A stretch of 64,000 nt of DNA from positions 62,001 through 126,000 of the forward strand of contig NZ_CP094997.1 of assembly GCF_022869785.1 (NCBI RefSeq), in the 5' to 3' direction. This document shows positions 53,227-61,036 of the stretch, one piece after another. Made by a program: the position numbers and the translations under genes. Each line of letters opens with the position of its first letter. Position 1 is the stretch's first letter. The DNA is from Dyadobacter chenwenxiniae (lineage in GTDB: Bacteria > Bacteroidota > Bacteroidia > Cytophagales > Spirosomataceae). The notes beneath the pieces are model-generated. The model was not told the origin of the DNA. It searched no databases and worked only from the letters and a program-made list of their open reading frames with translations.

Positions 53227-53967
53227 ATGGAAACTTTAAAGGGGAAAAAGGCCCTGGTAACAGGCGGAAATAGCGGTATCGGTTATGCTGCTGCAAAAGA
53301 ATTGAAAGCCCAGGGAGCAGATGTAATCATTACGGGCAGGCGCGAAAATGTTATCCGGGAGGCTGCGAGCGAGCTTGGCGTGACTGGTTTAGTAAGTGAC
53401 CAAGGCAAAGTTGCAGACATTGAAGCGCTGGTAAAACAAGTTAGTGAGCAGTTTGGCAAACTTGACATTTTGTTCATCAATGCAGGTGTGCTGGGCGGTG
53501 CAGGAATTGAAACGGCGACAGAAGTCGACTTTGATTATGTGATCGATGTAAATTTTAAAGGTGCCTATTTTACGCTTAGCAGATTCATTCCCATCCTGAA
53601 TGACGGCGCTGCGGTTGTGTTTTTGTCATCGAATGTTGCCAGCATGAACGGAGCGAATTCTTCGATTTATACTTCTAGTAAGGCGGCATTGAATGCAGTC
53701 ATGAAAATTGCGGCGATTGAACTGGCGCCGCGGAAGATCCGGGTGAATGCGATCAGTCCCGGCCCGACGCAAACTGAGATTTTAAATAAAATGGGCTTGG
53801 AGCCAGCAGCCCGCCTGGCATTAGACGACTGGATGATCGAGCGCATTCCGCTGAAAAGAATCGGAAGTGCCGACGATGTTGCTAAAATGGTAGCCTATTT
53901 CTCGGGAGACGCTTCGAGCTTTATCACAGGCGCAGAAATCGTAATGGATGGTGGAATGAGTCTTTGA
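53227..53967 (+). CDS. Short-chain dehydrogenase/reductase
   Basis: A 246-residue classical SDR. TGGNSGIGYAAAKEL (~12-26) binds the cofactor, followed by INAGVLGG (~84-91), the catalytic Ser region FLSSNVASMNG, YTSSKAALNAV (Tyr/Lys, ~148-158), and the closing FITGAEIVMDGGMSL. The Arg of TGRRE after beta2 favours NADPH. Preceded by a nested palindrome and followed by a terminator and an HxlR regulator, an arrangement seen for HxlR-controlled, quinone- or aldehyde-inducible reductases. Confidence 0.93.
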   Translation: METLKGKKALVTGGNSGIGYAAAKELKAQGADVIITGRRENVIREAASELGVTGLVSDQGKVADIEALVKQVSEQFGKLDILFINAGVLGGAGIETATEVDFDYVIDVNFKGAYFTLSRFIPILNDGAAVVFLSSNVASMNGANSSIYTSSKAALNAVMKIAAIELAPRKIRVNAISPGPTQTEILNKMGLEPAARLALDDWMIERIPLKRIGSADDVAKMVAYFSGDASSFITGAEIVMDGGMSL

Positions 53968-54000
53968 CCGTTTGGCTTAATTTAGCGCAACTTTGGAGCA

Positions 54001-54025
54001 AGCGCAGGTGCGAACCACCTGTGCT
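54001..54025 (+). terminator. Terminator after the SDR gene
   Basis: AGCGCAGGTG (54001-54010) pairs with CACCTGTGCT (54016-54025, one G-T pair), ending in a run of five T. It argues against a TTG start for the HxlR gene at 54028. Confidence 0.75.
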
Positions 54026-54069
54026 TTTTGCACGTTCAGGGAATGATTGGCACCAATAGAAGCAGCATA

Positions 54070-54453
54070 ATGAATGAAGAACAGATCAGGAAAGCGGGAG
54101 AAATTCTGTCAGATCCGAGAAACCAGAAGCAGGAAGTTCAGGCATTGCAGGATACCATGTATGTTATTGGCGGCAAATGGCGACTTCTGATAATCAATTC
54201 AATATGCAACGGGAACAGGCGTTTTCGCGATATCCAGAGAAGCATTCCCGGTATTACAACGCGGATGTTGTCCAGGGAATTAAAGGATATGGAAGCTAAT
54301 CAGCTGATCAAACGCACGGTCACCCCGGACTCTCCGGTGCTGGTTGAATATACTGAAACGGATTATTGCATGTCCTTTGGCGGGATCATTCTGGAAATGA
54401 TCAGCTGGGGCAAACAGCACCGGGAAAAGGTAATGAGGAGTGAGAGTGAATGA
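54070..54453 (+). CDS. HxlR-family winged-helix regulator
   Basis: 127 residues from the ATG at 54070. The HxlR domain covers most of it: MYVIGGKWRLLIINSICNG (~32-50), FRDIQRSIPGITTRMLSRELKDME (recognition helix), and a wing LIKRTVTPDSPVLVEYTETD. There is a Cys in ICNG but not in the N-terminal position common to electrophile-sensing members. Its probable target is the SDR gene upstream, whose promoter carries a large palindrome. Confidence 0.9.
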   Translation: MNEEQIRKAGEILSDPRNQKQEVQALQDTMYVIGGKWRLLIINSICNGNRRFRDIQRSIPGITTRMLSRELKDMEANQLIKRTVTPDSPVLVEYTETDYCMSFGGIILEMISWGKQHREKVMRSESE

Positions 54454-54603
54454 ATGCGTGAGTAATGTTTGCGGTTTTGATCTGTCTGATTCACCTTCGC
54501 TAATGTCTGTTTTACGATAGAGTTTGTCTGATACAGGGTTTTGCAACTAAGAGAAAGAAGTGTCCCGGTATACATTTGAGCTTTGGTAATCAGATAATTA
54601 TAT

Positions 54604-55542
54604 ATGAAAATGAAAAAGCCTGGGTTAACATTTTACAGAGGTGCGGCGATCATGGTCATTGTGATCTTTGTGGGACTGCAAATGATTTCCCCTAACATTG
54701 AAAATCCGCCTGTGACCAGTGAGATTGCAGTTCCAGCCGAGGTGAAGCAGATATTGGAACGGGCGTGTTATGATTGTCATTCCAATGAAGCGAAAGTGGA
54801 ATGGTTTGACAAGATCGCGCCGGCGTCCTTCCTGGTGGCGCATGATATTGATGAAGCACGTTCGCGGTTTAATTTTTCGGAATGGGACAAGAATCCGACG
54901 GCTGTGCAGGAGCTGCTGCTTTGGGAAATGGTGAATGCGATCGAGCAGGAGAAGATGCCTTTGAAACGTTACACGCTGGCACATTCGGGTGGTAAAGTAA
55001 CCGCATCTGAACTGGCAGTTTTGAAACAATACGTGAACACACTTCCTGGAAGGCATAAAGTCGATACGGCCCGGATCGTTGCGCGAACTTCGGTGAATCA
55101 AAAAGCCTCAACTCAAAAAACGCCAGTTTCATTGAATAACATTCCCTATTCTTCGGACTACAAAAACTGGAAGATTATCAGCGTAACGGACAAATTCGAC
55201 GGTGGCAGCATGCGGATCGTTTACGGAAACGACATTATGGTGAAGGCCATTGAAAAACGCCAGCTTCCTTTTCCCGACGGCGCGAGGATTGTAAAGGTTG
55301 TTTGGGGCAAACAGGCAGAGGATAAGGACGGAAATGTGCGGCCCGGCAACTTCCAAAATGCTCAATTCATGATCAAAGACAGCAAAAAATATAGCGCAAC
55401 CGAAGGCTGGGGATTTGCCAAGTTCGATGGACTTGATCTAAAACCGGCAGGCAAAACCGTCCTGTTTGAGCAGACCTGCGCCAACTGCCATCGGCTGCTG
55501 GCCCCTGAAAATGACTTTGTATTCAACATTCCGACCAAATAA
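54604..55542 (+). CDS. Haem-binding domain fused to cytochrome P460 domain
   Basis: A 312-residue exported or membrane-anchored protein. A signal anchor (~15-32) precedes a small haem-binding domain with CYDCHSNEAKVEWF (~54-67). After a linker (~160-180) comes a cytochrome P460-type domain (~180-305): NWKIISVTDKFDGGSMRIVYGND, FPDGARIVKVVWGKQ, and the haem attachment CANCHRLLAPENDFVF near the end. P460 cytochromes oxidise hydroxylamine or nitric oxide in other bacteria; whether this one does is open. A paralogue lacking the haem motif follows 9 bases downstream. Confidence 0.88.
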   Translation: MKMKKPGLTFYRGAAIMVIVIFVGLQMISPNIENPPVTSEIAVPAEVKQILERACYDCHSNEAKVEWFDKIAPASFLVAHDIDEARSRFNFSEWDKNPTAVQELLLWEMVNAIEQEKMPLKRYTLAHSGGKVTASELAVLKQYVNTLPGRHKVDTARIVARTSVNQKASTQKTPVSLNNIPYSSDYKNWKIISVTDKFDGGSMRIVYGNDIMVKAIEKRQLPFPDGARIVKVVWGKQAEDKDGNVRPGNFQNAQFMIKDSKKYSATEGWGFAKFDGLDLKPAGKTVLFEQTCANCHRLLAPENDFVFNIPTK

Positions 55543-55551
55543 ATCTCGAAA

Positions 55552-56013
55552 ATGAAGGCGATAATTTCACTATATATTATTGCGCTGGCACTTTTTATAA
55601 TGTCCTGCGACGATCACAACACCGCCAATCTTGCGCCGGAATATCTGTACGATGCCGGAAATCAGAAGGTGATCAAATCCATCCTTAATAACAAGAAAGG
55701 CACCATTGCGATGCTTTACGGTAATGACCTTGCGCTCCAAAGCGCTCATGATTCGCTGCCCAAGCCAAATATTGGCGCACATTATACACTGGTCACTTGG
55801 AAGCAAAAACCAATGCCGCAATGGTATGGAACAAATATGAATGGCGAGATTTATTCCATCGAAACATTGAAGATTGTAAAAAGAAATAAGACAGAACTTA
55901 CTTTTGACTATGAATTCCAGATTGGGAAAGGCTATAAGCCTGCTGACTGGCAATCTGAAAAAAGCCAGCGGATTAGCTTTATAACCAGTCAGCGCGCGGC
56001 CATTTTCCCCTAG
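55552..56013 (+). CDS. P460-like lipoprotein lacking the haem motif
   Basis: A 153-residue lipoprotein with lipobox FIMSC near residue 19. The core GTIAMLYGNDLALQSAHDSL, then HYTLVTWKQKPMPQWYG, aligns by eye with GSMRIVYGNDIMVKAIEKRQ and RIVKVVWGKQ of the upstream P460 domain. No CxxCH is present and the C-terminus is different. It looks like a tandem duplicate that lost haem binding. Nine bases separate the two genes, so they are co-transcribed. Confidence 0.6.
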   Translation: MKAIISLYIIALALFIMSCDDHNTANLAPEYLYDAGNQKVIKSILNNKKGTIAMLYGNDLALQSAHDSLPKPNIGAHYTLVTWKQKPMPQWYGTNMNGEIYSIETLKIVKRNKTELTFDYEFQIGKGYKPADWQSEKSQRISFITSQRAAIFP

Positions 56014-56052
56014 TAAACCCGAAATCACACATTCGATCCTACCGATTCTAAA

Positions 56053-57075
56053 ATGGTAACACCATCAACATTGAAAGTTTCTAATACAATCATCTGGACG
56101 AGTTCCATTGTGATTGGAGTGCTTTCCTCGGTGCCGCAGCTTGCTTCGCACCGGTTTGTGCCTTTGGAAGCGGCCGTCAATGCGGGCATTACGGCTGCGT
56201 TTGCGGTGATAATGTGGTATTTCAATATTTACATGCTTTCACGGAAAAGCAACCGCCCGCAGGGTCAGCAGATATCCTATGCTAAATTGTTAAACTCACT
56301 GGCGTTTGGTCTCGTTATAATGTTTGGATTGGCTTACATTCAGCAGCTTATCCTTGCTCATATTGACTTCGGGCCTACCATGCTGATGGTAGAAGTACGG
56401 GGTATTCTGATCAACCTGGTATTTTATATGTTCCTCAATATGTTGCAACAGAACTATGAAAACCAACATGTGAGCATGGAATTGGAACGATTTCGGAACG
56501 ATAATCTTAGCGCGCAATATGATCTTTTGAAACAGCAGGTGAATCCGCATTTCCTGTTTAATAGCCTGAATACACTTAAAGCAATGGTGGAAACAGGTGA
56601 TCAGCAGTCGGTGGACTTCATACTAAAACTGGCTAACTTCTACCGCTATACGCTGGAAAGCCGCAAGCTGGACCTGATTCCTTTGAAAGAGGAAATGGAG
56701 ATTTTAAATGCATATCTTTTTTTGCAAAAGGCCAGGTTTGAAGACGGCTTTATTTTTCAAAACAAGGTCGGGGATGCCTTTTTAGATACATTAATCCCTC
56801 CATTTACATTACAATTATTGGTCGAAAACTGTCTCAAACACAACATTGTATCACTCAGCCGCCCATTGCACATCCGCATTCTCTCGGAAGGTGACAGCAT
56901 TGTTGTCGAAAACCAGGTTCAGCTGAGAAAGAACCAGGAAGATTCGCTGGGCGTGGGATTGAAAAATATTGAGCTCAAATACAGTCATTTATTGAACAAA
57001 AAGGTTGAGGTAATCGACGGCCAAAATCTATTTCAGGTTAGACTTCCCATCATTTATGAACATCGTAATCATTGA
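56053..57075 (+). CDS. LytS-type sensor histidine kinase
   Basis: A 340-residue kinase with four N-terminal membrane helices (~12-30, 40-58, 75-95, 105-125) and no periplasmic sensor domain. The catalytic part is the His_kinase fold of LytS-like proteins: LLKQQVNPHFLFNSLNTLKAMV with the phospho-accepting His, LLVENCLKHNIV in the ATPase domain, and LGVGLKNIELKY. It shares 20 bases with its response regulator gene and so is translated with it. Signal unknown. Confidence 0.92.
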   Translation: MVTPSTLKVSNTIIWTSSIVIGVLSSVPQLASHRFVPLEAAVNAGITAAFAVIMWYFNIYMLSRKSNRPQGQQISYAKLLNSLAFGLVIMFGLAYIQQLILAHIDFGPTMLMVEVRGILINLVFYMFLNMLQQNYENQHVSMELERFRNDNLSAQYDLLKQQVNPHFLFNSLNTLKAMVETGDQQSVDFILKLANFYRYTLESRKLDLIPLKEEMEILNAYLFLQKARFEDGFIFQNKVGDAFLDTLIPPFTLQLLVENCLKHNIVSLSRPLHIRILSEGDSIVVENQVQLRKNQEDSLGVGLKNIELKYSHLLNKKVEVIDGQNLFQVRLPIIYEHRNH

Positions 57076-57817
57076 GGATGAGCTAAAAACAGCCAGATCC
57101 CTTGAAAACATCCTCCGGCAGCTACGTCCGCTCGCCAAAATCACCGGTCCATATCAGAGTGTCGAAGAAGCGGTTGAAGCGCTTTCGGCTGGGCCGCAGC
57201 CAGACCTGATTTTTATGGACATTCAGCTGGCCGACGGGCTAAGTTTTGAGATCTTTAAGTCTGTGGAGATTGTTTGTCCGGTCGTTTTTTGTACAGCCTT
57301 CGACGAATATTCTCTGGAAGCTTTCAAGCGAAACGGCGTAGATTATGTGCTGAAACCATTCTCGAAAGAGGACATTGCAGGCGCGCTCAGCAAAGTAGAA
57401 GACCTCAAAAATTTTTTCCAGCAAAAAGCAATTCCCGACCTGAGCGAGTTATTGAACAGAATGGCTCCACAAGCCGAGAAAACCAGTTTTCTGGTATTTA
57501 AACATCAAAAATATACAACCGTCCGAACCGAGCAAATTGCCTTTTTCTACATTCGGAATGAAACTTCGATGATCATGTGTTTCGATGGACAAGAATTTTC
57601 ACTGAGCCAATCCATCGAGCAGATTGCGGCATCTGTGAGCCAAAAGCAGTTTTTCCGGGTGAACCGGCAGTATCTGGTCAACTTTTCGGCCATTAAGGAA
57701 ATCGAGCATTATTTCATGCGGAAACTGTATGTCAAACTGGTCATAGAAACACCTGAGCAATTGCTGATCAATAAGGAAAAAGCGCCGTCGTTTCTTGCGT
57801 GGATGGAGAACCGCTAG
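57056..57817 (+). CDS. LytTR-type response regulator
   Basis: A 253-residue regulator. The receiver domain (~1-120) shows the acidic pair in VIIEDEL (~4-10), the phospho-acceptor Asp in LIFMDIQLADG (~52-62) and the Lys in YVLKPFSKED. The LytTR DNA-binding domain (~145-250) has FLVFKHQKYTTVRTEQIAFFY and FFRVNRQYLVNFSAIKEI. Start ATG lies 20 bases before the kinase stop. Targets unknown; the adjacent P460 genes and the DUF1223 gene are candidates. Confidence 0.93.
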   Translation: MNIVIIEDELKTARSLENILRQLRPLAKITGPYQSVEEAVEALSAGPQPDLIFMDIQLADGLSFEIFKSVEIVCPVVFCTAFDEYSLEAFKRNGVDYVLKPFSKEDIAGALSKVEDLKNFFQQKAIPDLSELLNRMAPQAEKTSFLVFKHQKYTTVRTEQIAFFYIRNETSMIMCFDGQEFSLSQSIEQIAASVSQKQFFRVNRQYLVNFSAIKEIEHYFMRKLYVKLVIETPEQLLINKEKAPSFLAWMENR

Positions 57818-57938
57818 CGATAAAGTTTTCAGGATTGCTGTGTCCGGTTGGCGGCTCCAATCGCCCTGTTCAACCCAGATCTTCTCGCTTTCTGCCGTGT
57901 GCAGCCATAAGTTTGGTTCATATTTAAAATCAAAATTT

Positions 57939-58706
57939 ATGAAAACGAAAAACATTTTGGCCTTAGCAGCAGGCTTATTGTTCATGGCAAACTTTACCAA
58001 CGGAGCCGTAAACCAACAACCAGCCGATGACAAAACAACAAAAGGCGACGGATTCGTGGTCCTGGAATTATTCACCTCCGAAGGCTGTTCGAGTTGCCCA
58101 CGCGCCGACGAGTTGCTCGGCAATGTACAGAAGCAAGCTGGTGACAAACCGATCTACATCCTGGCTTACCACATTGATTATTGGGATCACCAGGGTTGGA
58201 GGGATATTTTTAGCAGCCCTGAAAATACCAAACGCCAATATTGGTACGCAGATAAGCTGAATGCGCAGGTTTACACGCCGCAGGTGATTGTCAACGGCAA
58301 AACCGAATTTGTCGGATCCGATGAGGCGGCTTTGACTAATGCCCTGCGAAATACGCTGCAAGGTTCCTCAGCCAGCACATTAAAATTAACCGGAAAACCA
58401 GAAGCAGGAAAAATGGCCATTACTTACCAGACGTCAGGAAGCAAGAATGTCGAGCTGATGATAGCAGCGGTTCAAAAAAATGCAGAGCGTCAAATCAAAC
58501 GCGGCGAAAATGGTGGCCGTACACTGCGTCATGTTCAGATTGTGAGAAGGTTACAATCATTTAAATTGGAAAAGCCAGCAAATGGCCAAGTCAATATCAC
58601 CCTGCCGAAAGACTTTACGGCAGCTGAATGGGAAGTAATTGGTTTTCTTCAGGATAAGGTAACAGGCGAAATTCACGCGGCTGATAAGGTGGTAAATGAT
58701 ATTTAA
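57939..58706 (+). CDS. DUF1223 secreted thioredoxin-like protein
   Basis: 255 residues from the ATG at 57939, which starts a clean signal peptide (KNILALAAGLLFMANFTNGA). A longer reading from 57795 would run through the LytTR gene end. The thioredoxin-like domain begins VVLELFTSEGCSSCPRADELL with the CxxC at ~53-56, followed by IYILAYHIDYWDHQGW and QVYTPQVIVNGK. The C-terminal ~100 residues are beta-rich and close the DUF1223 fold. Role in periplasmic redox is likely but unproven. Confidence 0.88.
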   Translation: MKTKNILALAAGLLFMANFTNGAVNQQPADDKTTKGDGFVVLELFTSEGCSSCPRADELLGNVQKQAGDKPIYILAYHIDYWDHQGWRDIFSSPENTKRQYWYADKLNAQVYTPQVIVNGKTEFVGSDEAALTNALRNTLQGSSASTLKLTGKPEAGKMAITYQTSGSKNVELMIAAVQKNAERQIKRGENGGRTLRHVQIVRRLQSFKLEKPANGQVNITLPKDFTAAEWEVIGFLQDKVTGEIHAADKVVNDI

Positions 58707-58711
58707 AGCAT

Positions 58712-58850
58712 TTAGATTGTGGCACCGTCAATCCGCATGATGGTGCCACTGATGTAGTCGGCAAGGTCACCGACCGGGATATCGTGGCTCGAAAAACAAT
58801 GTGGATCGCAACCGGGCTAACTCCATTAGGATTAACACCCACACTATAAA
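58712..58850 (-). pseudogene. Remnant of an SDR gene C-terminus
   Basis: On the minus strand, one frame reads HDIPVGDLADYISGTIMRI followed by DGATI and a TAA at 58712, the typical SDR ending (Y-I-x-G-x-x-x-x-x-D-G). Immediately upstream, in another frame, GVNPNGVSPVAIHIVF resembles the SDR segment V-N-x-x-S-P. A frameshift between them and the absence of the rest show a decayed gene. Confidence 0.45.
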
Positions 58851-59004
58851 TACTAAAGGTAAAGGCGCATGGCACACTTACATATGTCCAGAAAACCTTA
58901 ACAATTCCTTCACCCAATCAGCAACTTCCAATACAGCACAAAAGCGTTACTTTGCCCCTACGATTTTTAGTCATAAACTTTGCCTCAGGCAAAATGTCTT
59001 GTTG

Positions 59005-59595
59005 ATGGCAAGTGAATCAAAGGATGAGGTAACGCTCTGGAAAGAGCTACTGGCGGGAGATAAGGATGCTTATACGGCAATCTACGGATTGCATGTGAAG
59101 GCGATGTACCGCTATGGGATGAGCTTGGTTTCGATTTCCGAGGATTTTGTGCTGGATTGCATTCATGATGTATTTTTGGAGGTCTGGGTCAAAAGAGATC
59201 GGCTTGCCGTGCCCGATAACATCCGCTTATACCTGTTCGTTGCCCTTAAAAATAGGGTCCTGCATTTATTGAAGCGGCAAGAACGCCCTCAAATGTTCGT
59301 GGTTCAGGACAATTTCGAGGATCTTTGGTCCGATCCATCCGCAGAAGACATTCAAATCCAGAAGGAAGAGTCTGTGAATAATGAGGCCATGTTAAACCGC
59401 CTTGTCTTGCAACTTCCCCCGCGTCAGCAAGAGGCTATCCGGCTCCGTTTCGTTGAGAATATGGGTTACCAGGAGATCGGCCAGGTGCTCGACGTAAATA
59501 CCCAATCAGCGAACAATCTGGTTTTCCGGGCCATTGAAAAACTTCGAGGTTGGATAATGCTGGCATTTTTGGTTTTTCAAGAAGGGCTTTTTTAA
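59005..59595 (+). CDS. ECF-type RNA polymerase sigma factor
   Basis: 196 residues from the ATG at 59005; an ATG 204 bases further upstream is in frame but would add sequence without family resemblance. Region 2 is visible in AYTAIYGLHVKAMYRYG and DCIHDVFLEVWVKRDRL, region 4 in LPPRQQEAIRLRFVENMGYQEIGQVLDVNTQSANN. It belongs to the Bacteroidota sigma-70 group paired with FecR and STN-SusC genes, both of which follow here. It should direct transcription of the receptor downstream. Confidence 0.93.
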   Translation: MASESKDEVTLWKELLAGDKDAYTAIYGLHVKAMYRYGMSLVSISEDFVLDCIHDVFLEVWVKRDRLAVPDNIRLYLFVALKNRVLHLLKRQERPQMFVVQDNFEDLWSDPSAEDIQIQKEESVNNEAMLNRLVLQLPPRQQEAIRLRFVENMGYQEIGQVLDVNTQSANNLVFRAIEKLRGWIMLAFLVFQEGLF

Positions 59596-59703
59596 ATAGA
59601 TTGTCTCGTTCTTGAACAAGCTGATCTAAATTTTCCAAAATTTCTTCTTTCTACTGAGTATGAAAACAGCGTATCGGTTATCCCTGTGTAAAACAAGCAT
59701 ACA

Positions 59704-60834
59704 GTGGGTAGCACATATGAAGATTTTGGGCCGGTAGACTTCGTTACCGACGATCGTTTTCTGAAACATCAGCTTTCTCCAACAGTGGAGTCCGTGGCGT
59801 TTTGGGAAGAGTATCTCCGGAGTAATCCTCATAAGAACCCTGAATGGCAGCAAGCCCGGGAGCTGCTAAATGCAGTGTTGCTGGGGCTGACGAGCTATTC
59901 AAGAACATATCTTTCCGAACAAGAAGAGGCAAGGCTGCTGGATAAGATACTGAAAAGCACTGAGCAATACGATGCGGCTAATCAGGTAAAACCCTTGCGA
60001 CAATACACCAGATGGTACTTACTTGCTGCCGCCGTTGTTGCCCTGGCTATTGTTGCTACCGGTTATCTGTTCTGGCAACCGAAAGGTTTTAGTAAATCAA
60101 CTTACGACGACACTATTGCTCTACTTGAGAATAATTCAAAGGTTACCAGGCACCGTAATAGGTCATCGAAACCGGAGCTTTATCAATTACCGGATAGCTC
60201 GTCGGTATTGCTGGATCCCCAGAGCGAGATCAGTTTCGCCTCGGAATATAATCGTGAAAATCGTTGTGTGTATCTGTCAGGGAAAGCCATCCTTGATGTG
60301 GTTCCTGACGCAAGCAAGCCATTTTATGTATATGCGAATGAGGTTGTTACCAAAGTATTGGGTACAAAATTCGAAGTAATCGCTTTCCACGACGGTTCAG
60401 ATGTGACTGTGCGGGTATTAAGCGGAAAAGTTACCGTATATCAAAGCAGTCATAAAACAAAAGAATCAACGGACGCACCAAAAAAATCAACTGTTTTATT
60501 GCTCCCCAATCAATTCGTCGTGTTTGACAGGAAGGCAGAGCTGTTCGACAGTAAAGGGCTGGTAGAATATCCTGTTTCGCTGCCCAATGTAAAGTCTTTG
60601 CCCAAATTCGAATATGAAGATGATTTTGCAGTCCAATTTTTCGATGACATAACAAATGCCTATGGGGTAAATGTCGTCTACGATCATGAAACATTAAAGA
60701 AATGCCAGTTTTCAGCTGCTTTCTCCAATCAAAGCCTTCGGGAAATGCTGGATGTTGTATGTAAGACTATTGGAGCGTCCTACGAAATTATCGATGCCCA
60801 GGTCATTATCAGCACCACCGGATGTAAACAATAA
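59704..60834 (+). CDS. FecR-family anti-sigma factor
   Basis: A 376-residue membrane protein starting at a GTG; an in-frame stop lies just upstream and the first ATG nearby is out of frame. Cytoplasmic N-terminal part (~1-100, helical, sigma-binding), one membrane helix (~102-122, WYLLAAAVVALAIVATGYLFW), periplasmic FecR domain (~150-265: LLDPQSEISFASEY, GKAILDVVPD, TKVLGTKFEVIAF) and a C-terminal DUF4974 domain (FAVQFFDDITNAYGVNVVYD). It relays the receptor's signal to the sigma factor encoded upstream. A strong hairpin follows. Confidence 0.93.
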   Translation: MGSTYEDFGPVDFVTDDRFLKHQLSPTVESVAFWEEYLRSNPHKNPEWQQARELLNAVLLGLTSYSRTYLSEQEEARLLDKILKSTEQYDAANQVKPLRQYTRWYLLAAAVVALAIVATGYLFWQPKGFSKSTYDDTIALLENNSKVTRHRNRSSKPELYQLPDSSSVLLDPQSEISFASEYNRENRCVYLSGKAILDVVPDASKPFYVYANEVVTKVLGTKFEVIAFHDGSDVTVRVLSGKVTVYQSSHKTKESTDAPKKSTVLLLPNQFVVFDRKAELFDSKGLVEYPVSLPNVKSLPKFEYEDDFAVQFFDDITNAYGVNVVYDHETLKKCQFSAAFSNQSLREMLDVVCKTIGASYEIIDAQVIISTTGCKQ

Positions 60835-60926
60835 TCCTAAACCCTACCAATTTTCCTGCTTCATCTTTCATCACCATTCCTACTTCTATGAAAACTTAGC
60901 CACATTCCCGCCTTCTAAAGCAACAT

Positions 60927-60955
60927 GGCCAATGATGCTTGCTCCATCATTGGCC
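60927..60955 (+). terminator. Strong hairpin between fecR and susC genes
   Basis: GGCCAATGATG (60927-60937) and CATCATTGGCC (60945-60955) form a perfect 11-bp stem with a 7-base loop, followed by CTTGTTAAT. Likely terminates the sigma/FecR transcript or attenuates read-through into the receptor gene. Confidence 0.7.
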
Positions 60956-61036
60956 CTTGTTAATCCCTGACATCCCGGAGAGGTTGTAAGGAGATCTATT
61001 ATCCGAATTTTCCAAACGAATAACTGAATTAAAAGT

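Noticed and set aside
54028..54069. TTG start extending the HxlR protein by 14 residues
   Set aside because: The added segment begins in the T-tract region of the preceding terminator; the ATG at 54070 fits the family length.
57795..57938. Upstream extension of the DUF1223 protein by 48 residues
   Set aside because: It overlaps the end of the LytTR gene and hides the clear signal peptide that starts at 57939.
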